In this document: positions 34,597 through 40,343 of the stretch, piece by piece
Layout: each line of letters opens with the position of its first letter
Position numbering within the stretch: position 1 is the first letter of the stretch
Origin: Pseudomonadota bacterium
GTDB taxonomy: Bacteria; Pseudomonadota; Gammaproteobacteria; Pseudomonadales; Pseudohongiellaceae
DNA length: 40,343 nt
Assembly: GCA_022566775.1 (NCBI GenBank)
Contig: JADFIJ010000005.1
Span: 1-40,343 of the forward strand
Direction: 5' to 3'
Made by a program: the position numbers and the translations under genes
The notes under the pieces: generated by a model
What the model saw: the letters and a program-made list of their open reading frames with translations, nothing else
Database searches by the model: none
Told to the model about the DNA's origin: nothing

Positions 34597-35340
34597 TCAT
34601 TGTCCGGCAAGCCCTGACACGGCTTGCTTCTGATAACTGGCTTGCTTGAGACTAATCGCCTCGCTCACCGCTGTGCGTAATTCATCAAAATGCATCTGAA
34701 TTGTCGTCGCTGCCAACTCGGCGTCTTTGCTCGCCAGAGCCAGCTTGAGGGAATTCACTAATTGCTTGATGGTTGCCGGCTTCATCACCGGGTGAATGCC
34801 CAAATTCATCATCTGTTCAACGAATTGGGCCTTTAGATCATTGCCAATCAAACGCACCACCAGATTGTCGGCTACGGTTGCCAGGTATTCGAGAAATTCT
34901 CGCCACTGCGTCTGCATCGCCCCAAAGTCGCCGGCGAGCTTGCCAAGGCGTTCAACCATGCCCTGTAAGTTGCGCATCTCCTCATTGCTGGCCTTGTTAA
35001 TGGCCGATCGTGCCGTGAGTGCCGCAAGGGCACCGAAGGTCTGTAAAAATTGATCGACGAGCAGCGGATCCGGCACGTCATTGACCGCCATCAGCGGTCC
35101 CAATATGGCAATACTGGCGGCGTCGATGGCCTGTACTCTTGCACCCCCGGGCAAAATCCGGATCAGGCCCAGCTGTTCCAGCTGCGACAGGGCCTCCCTG
35201 ACGGCGCCACGACTGGCATTGAAACGCGCCGCAAGATCTCTTTCCGACGGCAAACGTTCGCCCCTGCGGTACTGGCTGCGCAATATTTCATCGCGCAGCA
35301 GGCTCGCAATCTCATGACTGATAGTGCTGTTTGCCGACAT
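34597..35340 (-). CDS. GntR-family (FadR/FCD-type) transcriptional regulator
   Basis: 247 residues. The N-terminal winged helix-turn-helix is typical of FadR-subfamily GntR proteins: LLRDEILRSQYRRGERLPSE, then RDLAARFNASRGAVREALSQ with the recognition helix, then the wing LGLIRILPGGARVQ. The C-terminal part is an FCD-like helical effector domain; the final TTIQMHFDELRTAVS block is kept, but the His expected in the preceding H..LL.AL helix is not seen, so its metal site may be changed. Such regulators usually sense carboxylic acids. It is the first gene of the RND operon and its promoter carries two palindromic operators, so autoregulation and control of the pump are likely. No good ribosome site precedes the ATG. 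Confidence 0.93.
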   Translation of the reverse strand: MSANSTISHEIASLLRDEILRSQYRRGERLPSERDLAARFNASRGAVREALSQLEQLGLIRILPGGARVQAIDAASIAILGPLMAVNDVPDPLLVDQFLQTFGALAALTARSAINKASNEEMRNLQGMVERLGKLAGDFGAMQTQWREFLEYLATVADNLVVRLIGNDLKAQFVEQMMNLGIHPVMKPATIKQLVNSLKLALASKDAELAATTIQMHFDELRTAVSEAISLKQASYQKQAVSGLAGQ

Positions 35341-35365
35341 AGGGTGTGCGTACTGACAGTTAGAA

Positions 35366-35392
35366 TTGGTCTGACCAAATTGGTCGGACCGA
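35366..35392 (-). promoter_or_regulatory. Two tandem palindromic operators of the GntR-type regulator
   Basis: Site 1 is TTGGTC-T-GACCAA (35366-35378), a perfect palindrome. Site 2 is TTGGTC-G-GACCGA (35380-35392), with one mismatch. The centres are 14 bases apart. Both fit the TTGGTNNNACCAA consensus of FadR-subfamily GntR regulators such as PdhR. Site 2 begins at the -10 box and covers the expected transcription start, and site 1 lies just downstream, so binding should block transcription of the regulator-adaptor-permease operon. Confidence 0.85.
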
Positions 35393-35419
35393 ATATAGGC
35401 TGAAATGGGAAATAGTCAA
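35392..35419 (-). promoter_or_regulatory. Sigma-70-type promoter of the GntR/RND operon
   Basis: On the minus strand TTGACT (35419-35414) and TATATT (35397-35392) are separated by 16 bases, close to the consensus TTGACA/TATAAT. The predicted start lies near 35385, within the downstream operator, giving a leader of about 45 bases before the ATG at 35340. Confidence 0.75.
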
Positions 35420-35473
35420 TCCACAGGCGATGAATAGCGGCTTTAACTGGATAAAACGAGTATGAGAGAACCG

Positions 35474-36016
35474 TTAAAAGCCGTCAAACAGGTCAATTTC
35501 GAGCTTTTCCTCGTATCGCTGCTGTCGAATGTTAACAGCGTTCAGATTACCGCTTAACAAATTATCGACGTCTTCCTGAATCACTGTCACCGACAACTGC
35601 TGCCGCTCCGGCGTCGGTGCCGACTGCACCACAGACCCCCACAGAGACAGCATACGGTTGTCGATACGCCGCACTGAATTATCCCGCGACCATTCTGCGG
35701 CAATTGCTGCTCCCAGAACAGCAAGCTGTTTATCCAGAAGACTCGTTTGCGCAGGAGTGGCATCGGCATGTACATAGGAATTAAGATCCAACCAACCTGT
35801 GGGGTACACCAGATTGCCCCGATAGAACACCAACACCCACTCGAGATATTCCTGCCGCGATTGCAGGCGCTGGTTTTGACTATCCTCTTCATAGACCTGG
35901 ACAAAGACCTGCATGGGCGGGATCGAATCCGGCCATTGGGACAACTGCGGGCTCAGGCAGGACATGAGTGACACACTCAGCAAGCCCGGTAGAATAATTT
36001 TGAAGCGTACAAGCAT
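35474..36016 (-). CDS. Lipoprotein of unknown function
   Basis: 180 residues from the ATG at 36016; the track's start at 36088 adds a non-hydrophobic lead. The signal is RFKIILPGLLSVSLMSC, with the lipobox LMSC. The mature part has a strand QVFVQVYEEDSQNQ, a helical part with QEYLEWVLVFYRGNLVYP and a C-terminal helix KLEIDLFDGF. I do not recognise a family. It lies upstream of the GntR/RND operon on the same strand; the operon has its own promoter, so a functional link is not implied. It is divergent to the cyclase gene. Confidence 0.7.
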   Translation of the reverse strand: MLVRFKIILPGLLSVSLMSCLSPQLSQWPDSIPPMQVFVQVYEEDSQNQRLQSRQEYLEWVLVFYRGNLVYPTGWLDLNSYVHADATPAQTSLLDKQLAVLGAAIAAEWSRDNSVRRIDNRMLSLWGSVVQSAPTPERQQLSVTVIQEDVDNLLSGNLNAVNIRQQRYEEKLEIDLFDGF

Positions 36017-36381
36017 CCCAACAACCTTCAAATTTCGGCCGGTAAAAGCCCGACCAATGGGCTGGCTAAAACCACCGATCGGCGTCAATTTTCGTACAAG
36101 AAATAATTAAAGTGTCCACATTTAGTGAGGCCAGCGTAAATTATCCTCTGATTTGCCCGATTCAGCCAAGAAAATTCCAAAAACTTGAACTACATCCCCT
36201 AACTTCGGTTGTTCGGCTGGTTCAAATCTGCTTAAATCAACCCACTTTCTCCCCGCAGACCGCACTTGTCCCGGGAAACTCATTATCAATTTAATACGAC
36301 TCTGCGATAATACATTTGCTGAACCTCACTGAACTTCGCGACACTCCGTATTAACCTTGCAGGACGAAGAATAGAACAAAA
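36017..36381. other. 365-base gap between divergent genes
   Basis: The gap separates the lipoprotein gene and the cyclase gene. It contains the putative cyclase promoter listed separately. Short ORFs (36112..36294) have no coding character. Confidence 0.5.
36283..36311 (+). promoter_or_regulatory. Possible promoter of the cyclase gene
   Basis: TTATCA and GATAAT are 17 bases apart (four and five of six consensus positions). They lie about 70 bases before the ATG at 36382. No operator was recognised near it. Confidence 0.4.
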
Positions 36382-38373
36382 ATGGAACCACTCAAGCGAT
36401 ATCTGATTGAAAATTTTGAATCCGTGTTCATTTTAATCATTCTGGTGTGCGTGACCGCCATCGTCTGGGTGGTAGAGGCCAAACTTTCCTTTCTGAACTT
36501 CTTCTACTTACCGGTGCTACTGGGTTCCTACTATCTGGGGATTCGATCGGGTGTTTTGGGTGCATTTTTTACCTTCCTGCTTATCGCGATTTTCGCCAGC
36601 TTATACCCGGAACGATTCATTGGCCCAACTGATATATTCAGTCTCTGGTCTTCGATTCTGATCTGGGCTGGATTTCTCATTCTTACCGCGGTAATCGTTG
36701 GCTTCACCCACCGCGAACTTCAGGAGAAGATCACCGAGACGCTACGTGCTAAGGCGGAAGCCAGCGGTAACGCCGAACTACTCGAACAAACCATGACCAC
36801 GATTCGTGAGTTCGAATCCGAACTTGACTACAAGGTCGAGGAAAGAACCCGGGTACTCGAAGAGAAGACCAAGTCAATCCGGGCCCACAAGGAAAAAGTC
36901 GAAGAGGCGCTTTACTCAACCATGGACCCTGCCGTGGTTAAGCTGATGATCGAAGGCCGTATCCGCACCGAGAATCGACGCATCAGCGTGCTGTTCTCCG
37001 ACTTGAAGGGATTCACCAGTTATTCTGAGGAGCATTCTGCAGAAGTCGTAATCACCGAACTTAATAAGTATCTCGGTGATATGGAAACGATCTTGTTGCA
37101 GTACTACGCACATATCGATAAGTACATGGGCGATGGCATCATGGTTGAGTTCGGCGCACCAATCCGCTATGAGAAGCATGCCTTGCTTGCCGTCACCTCC
37201 GCCTGGAAAATGCAGGCACACGTGCACACGGCCAATTATCCTTTCAAGTTACGGGTTGGCATTGCAACCGGGGTCGCGACGACAGGAATCATCGGGTCCA
37301 AGCGCCAGTCGTTTACAGCCTTCGGGGATACGGTTAATCTCGCCTCCCGCATCGAGGGCTTGTGTGAACCGGGCGAGGTGACGGTTGACGAAGCCACCTA
37401 TAATGACTGTAAAGATATTTTCGAATTCCGACCGGTTTCCCAGCTGGCCTCCTATAACCAGTCAGAAAAACTTGCTTTGGTCGAGAATATTGATGCCTTG
37501 CTGACGAAAATCGATACCTCGCCAAAAGACGTGGCCTTGCGCCTCAGTGTTGGAAAAGCTTTGATGGAAGCCAATGATCCCGAACAGTCGATTATTCATC
37601 TCAGATTCGCCATGGAACTGGACCCAAAAAACAGTGATGTGAAGATTGCCTATGCTGACAATATAGTCACGCTGGAGAAAACCCGCGACCACAAAGTAAG
37701 AGGCAGGCGTAGCACCGTTCATCTTTATGAAATAATCGGCTTGAAAAACCCACTGGATGATTGCAGGCAATTACCAGAGCATTTACTGGAAGGGTTGGAA
37801 GACAGACTCGCGCAACTGGTTAGCTATCCCGAAGACCTCATCTTGCCGGTGGAATGCATCGATGGCTCGGTGGGCTTTTCCCGCCTCACCGGCATCACGG
37901 CATTTTTAATCGCCGATGCCATGGGCTTGGTAGATCAGGAAAAACACGACATTCTGGAGGCAGGCTATCTGGCCGAGATAGGCAAAACCATCGTACCGGA
38001 AAATATTCTGAATCGAAACGGTGGTCTGACCGAAGATGATTTTACCCACATCCACATGCATCCGCGAGAGGGTGTGCGCCAGCTTCGCAATGCAGGATAC
38101 GAAAACGAGCGCATGTTGGAACTGATCGAGTGCCACCATGAGAACTTCGACGGCTCCGGCTACCCAGGGGGAATCAAGGCAGACAAAATCCCTGTAGGCG
38201 CTCGCATCCTTGCCGTTGCCGAGGCTTATATCAGCCTGACCTCGAAGCGCCCATACCGTGATCCATGGGAAAGTGGGGCTGCCCTCACTGAGATTGGCAA
38301 GTATGTCCGCTCAGGAAAATTTGATCCAGAAATTGTGGAAGTACTTGAAAAGATAATGGGTGCCAGCAAGTAA
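36382..38373 (+). CDS. Membrane class III nucleotide cyclase fused to a degenerate HD-GYP domain
   Basis: 663 residues. Order: three to four membrane helices (15-108), coiled coil (110-180, ERTRVLEEKTKSIR), class III cyclase domain (about 195-365), a TPR-like stretch (380-435), and an HD-GYP-like domain (490-660). The cyclase keeps the two metal Asp (VLFSDLKGFT, D207; YMGDGI, D251), substrate Lys (K247), a Thr (FTAFG, T312) that pairs with it, and Asn319/Arg323 (DTVNLASR), so it should make cAMP as a class IIIb (Lys/Thr) adenylate cyclase. In the HD-GYP part LHDIGK has become LAEIGK (A531, E532), the first His is Phe (GFSRL), and the later Asp is Glu (E614), while H560, H585/H586 and DGSGYP are kept. 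Phosphodiesterase activity is therefore unlikely; ligand sensing is more plausible. The stop codon abuts the stop of the convergent gene. Confidence 0.92.
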   Translation: MEPLKRYLIENFESVFILIILVCVTAIVWVVEAKLSFLNFFYLPVLLGSYYLGIRSGVLGAFFTFLLIAIFASLYPERFIGPTDIFSLWSSILIWAGFLILTAVIVGFTHRELQEKITETLRAKAEASGNAELLEQTMTTIREFESELDYKVEERTRVLEEKTKSIRAHKEKVEEALYSTMDPAVVKLMIEGRIRTENRRISVLFSDLKGFTSYSEEHSAEVVITELNKYLGDMETILLQYYAHIDKYMGDGIMVEFGAPIRYEKHALLAVTSAWKMQAHVHTANYPFKLRVGIATGVATTGIIGSKRQSFTAFGDTVNLASRIEGLCEPGEVTVDEATYNDCKDIFEFRPVSQLASYNQSEKLALVENIDALLTKIDTSPKDVALRLSVGKALMEANDPEQSIIHLRFAMELDPKNSDVKIAYADNIVTLEKTRDHKVRGRRSTVHLYEIIGLKNPLDDCRQLPEHLLEGLEDRLAQLVSYPEDLILPVECIDGSVGFSRLTGITAFLIADAMGLVDQEKHDILEAGYLAEIGKTIVPENILNRNGGLTEDDFTHIHMHPREGVRQLRNAGYENERMLELIECHHENFDGSGYPGGIKADKIPVGARILAVAEAYISLTSKRPYRDPWESGAALTEIGKYVRSGKFDPEIVEVLEKIMGASK

Positions 38374-39813
38374 TTATTCTGGTAGAGACAGATATCGAAT
38401 CTGCACATCTCTCACCCGTTTGGCTTTACCATCGAAGATTGCGGGCCTGAATTGAACATCCCGCAGCGCCCGTGCTGCCTTTGTGCGCACACGGCGTTCG
38501 TCTGGCGCTGCCTCTAGCACATCGACGGAGGAAACTGCGCCCCGTCGGCTGATGTTGAAGCTCAAATCCACCTGGTTGTACTCAAACTCTAAAGTGAGAA
38601 TCGAATCGGTTCTGGAGGGTTTTTCGATGGCAGGCAAGGATTCATGCCAGGCCGTCATCACACCCACATGGATTACTTCTTCCGATGTGTGCGCAAGCTG
38701 TGCCAGGGTTTGTCTTTGGTACGACACCATCTCATCGAAGCGAGTGAAGAATCGATCATAGGGTATCATCGAGGGTCGATTGAAAAATCCCTCGATTTCA
38801 CTATCGCTGATTCCGGCTTCTCTCAATAGTTCCTGTGCCTCGCGGTACTCTCTGAAGGCGGTACCATAGTCCAGTAACAACTGAAAATCGGCACGATAAA
38901 TCTTGGCCATAGCCAGGGCTTCGGTATCACCCTCGGCTTCCGCTATCTCTCGCATCCGCCCGATAAGATTCATGCCATCACGCAGATACGATTCCCCGAT
39001 TACTTGACCGGCATCGACTACGGGAATGTTGGTGCCTGGGCCAAATAGGGCATCAACATCTACGAAGATTCGACTGCTGCTCTGGAGACGCGTCCTGCCC
39101 TCTTCCCGGATCAGCCGGGAGATGGTGTCGGAACCTAGCCCATGATCTGCGTTTAGAAACTGGACCAGTTGATACTCGACGACGGCACGTCGATACAACC
39201 AGGGGAAGAGCGCCGGGCTATCACTACCATAGTTATCTTCCGCCAGCGCCTCCGCTTCCCGATAAAGTTCACGGGCCTTCATAAAATTGCGGGCACTGCG
39301 CCCACGCTCTTCCAGGTAGACCCGATTGAGATGCCAATAGGCCTGGTCCTCGATTGCCGATATCAGATCCGTCGCCGAAAAACTCCGGTTGGCTCCTGTC
39401 ACATCGCGAATATGTTCGAGGCGATCCGATACCGCCGGCCAATCTTCCAGCCTGATCTGATTAGCGATAATGTCCTCTACCACGGGTATGACGTCCGCAT
39501 GTTCCAGCCCCACAGAAGTGCGCACCAACTGTAGTTGTCGCTCCTGCAACGCGGCCACCTTCTCGTAATCCCTGGCCTCGATCATCAGCGCGATCATGCT
39601 GTCGAGGGGCTCCAACAGAGATTGATCATAGGGACCGAACCGGGATTCAAGCTCCTCGAGTTCAATCTCGTAACTGGCGTAGGCCTGGAGCAGCTCGTTG
39701 CTGCGAGCTATCAAGGCTTGCAACAGGCCAGTTTCCTCGGCCGCAATCAAGACCTGTCCGGTTTGCAGAACAGCAATAAAAACTGTGATTGTCGCGATTG
39801 CGCGGTATTTCAT
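38374..39813 (-). CDS. Exported helical protein with TonB-C-like end
   Basis: 479 residues from the ATG at 39813 (the track's earlier start is a GTG). A signal peptide (RAIATITVFIAVLQTGQVLI) is followed by a mostly helical, TPR-like part (KARELYREAEALAEDNYGSD). The last 85 residues look like a TonB C-terminal/energy-transducer fold: LEFEYNQVDLSFNISRRGAV, VDVLEAAPDERRVRTKAARA, LRDVQFRPAIFDGKA. TonB-C modules bind TonB-dependent receptors or, in detached form, occur in envelope assembly proteins; here there is no inner membrane anchor other than the signal. Function is unknown. Its stop abuts that of the cyclase gene, and it is divergent to the DUF4159 gene with a 97-base gap. Confidence 0.8.
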   Translation of the reverse strand: MKYRAIATITVFIAVLQTGQVLIAAEETGLLQALIARSNELLQAYASYEIELEELESRFGPYDQSLLEPLDSMIALMIEARDYEKVAALQERQLQLVRTSVGLEHADVIPVVEDIIANQIRLEDWPAVSDRLEHIRDVTGANRSFSATDLISAIEDQAYWHLNRVYLEERGRSARNFMKARELYREAEALAEDNYGSDSPALFPWLYRRAVVEYQLVQFLNADHGLGSDTISRLIREEGRTRLQSSSRIFVDVDALFGPGTNIPVVDAGQVIGESYLRDGMNLIGRMREIAEAEGDTEALAMAKIYRADFQLLLDYGTAFREYREAQELLREAGISDSEIEGFFNRPSMIPYDRFFTRFDEMVSYQRQTLAQLAHTSEEVIHVGVMTAWHESLPAIEKPSRTDSILTLEFEYNQVDLSFNISRRGAVSSVDVLEAAPDERRVRTKAARALRDVQFRPAIFDGKAKRVRDVQIRYLSLPE

Positions 39814-39910
39814 AGTGACAGGATTCACCGTTTTTGACCCTGAACTGACAATAGCTTGATCTCCCGACCTTGTCGATACAAACTAGGGAACCTCTGATCA
39901 ATGAGTTGCC

Positions 39911-40343
39911 ATGAAAAAATTCTTCCTATTATCGTGCCTGCTGCTCGCCTGCCTCTCCGGGCCGGGCTACGCTCAGGTCGATCAACCGGACCTGTATGAT
40001 ATTGGCGGTGAATTCGCCTTTGTCAGAATTCAGTATGACAGCTACTACGGTAGCGGCTATTACCGCGGCCCCTGGTTAACGGATTTCCCTGCGGCAGATG
40101 AGAATTTTTTGCGCGGCGTGGCCCGCCTCACCAATATCAGGGTGATGAGTAAGCCAAAAGTACTGCGCTTCGATGACGATGAGATCTTCGATTATCCCTT
40201 CCTCTACGCCCTGGAGATGGGCCGCAATGGGGGTTTATCCCTCTCTACCCGGGAAACCGAAAATCTACGTGAGTATCTGCTTCGTGGTGGATTTCTACTG
40301 ATCGACGATTTTTGGGGAGTGCGTCAATGGGATGCATTCTATC
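39911..40343 (+). CDS. DUF4159 family exported protein (3' end cut by window edge)
   Basis: The ATG at 39911 opens a frame of 144 codons that runs off the right edge, so it is not in the ORF track. A signal peptide is present (KKFFLLSCLLLACLSGPGYA). The mature part matches DUF4159: FAFVRIQYDSYY, WLTDFPAADENFLRGVARLT, LRFDDDEIFDYPFLYALEMG and LREYLLRGGFLLIDDFWG. DUF4159 proteins have a class I glutamine-amidotransferase-like fold and often stand near MoxR/VWA-type or other envelope genes; their role is not known. Divergent to the TonB-C-like gene. Confidence 0.9.
   Translation, partial: MKKFFLLSCLLLACLSGPGYAQVDQPDLYDIGGEFAFVRIQYDSYYGSGYYRGPWLTDFPAADENFLRGVARLTNIRVMSKPKVLRFDDDEIFDYPFLYALEMGRNGGLSLSTRETENLREYLLRGGFLLIDDFWGVRQWDAFY

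Noticed and set aside
1-40343. CRISPR arrays, tRNA/rRNA genes, insertion sequences, attachment sites
   Set aside because: I looked for regular spaced repeats, tRNA-like cloverleaf ends, transposase motifs and terminal repeats and saw none that hold up.

Overview
The window looks like chromosomal DNA of a free-living, probably marine or soil, heterotrophic gammaproteobacterium. The reasons are a moderately high GC content, an HspQ gene (a family centred on gammaproteobacteria), many lipoproteins and Tat-exported proteins, an RND pump, and Shine-Dalgarno-led genes packed on both strands. I cannot fix a genus. I saw no phage, insertion sequence, CRISPR array, rRNA or tRNA. Assignments rest on reading translated motifs only; no database search was run.

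Layout, left to right. (1) 1-5319, minus strand: an apparent operon DUF1592 c-type-cytochrome-like protein -> DUF1552 Tat protein (ATGA overlap) -> exported ankyrin-repeat protein cut by the left edge. (2) 5486-9007, minus strand: exported NTF2-like protein, HspQ, Tat-exported Gfo/Idh/MocA oxidoreductase, two small lipoproteins, a VOC protein and, just behind it, the remains of an MFS transporter gene. (3) 9379-10238, plus: a DUF5666 protein with an Asp-rich linker, split by a one-base frameshift. (4) 10282-15532: a divergent metabolic module with PanE-like reductase and FAH-family hydrolase on minus, and an oxalyl-CoA-synthetase-like ligase plus an Nramp-related transporter lacking the usual metal-binding motifs on plus. 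It ends in a strong terminator. (5) 15626-21109: lipoprotein; SSS symporter plus class III aminotransferase operon; divergent Tat-exported YtcJ-like amidohydrolase. (6) 21353-28665, plus: orphan FtsX-type ABC permease, EamA and LysE transporters, exported creatininase-like protein, cupin, an unidentified gene remnant, exported M20 peptidase, YciI protein. (7) 28679-35419, minus: exported alpha/beta hydrolase, then a self-contained efflux operon (GntR-family regulator -> adaptor -> RND permease) with a readable promoter and two tandem palindromic operators. (8) 35474-40343: lipoprotein, a membrane class III nucleotide cyclase fused to a degenerate HD-GYP domain, a TonB-C-like periplasmic protein, and a DUF4159 protein cut by the right edge.

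Taken together the region reads as accessory catabolism: exported hydrolases and oxidoreductases, matching uptake carriers and CoA or transamination steps, plus efflux and a second-messenger enzyme. The points most worth a second look are the cyclase/degenerate HD-GYP fusion, the RND operon with its PdhR-like tandem operator, the non-canonical Nramp-related carrier with a leader hairpin, the broken DUF5666 gene and the MFS remnant.
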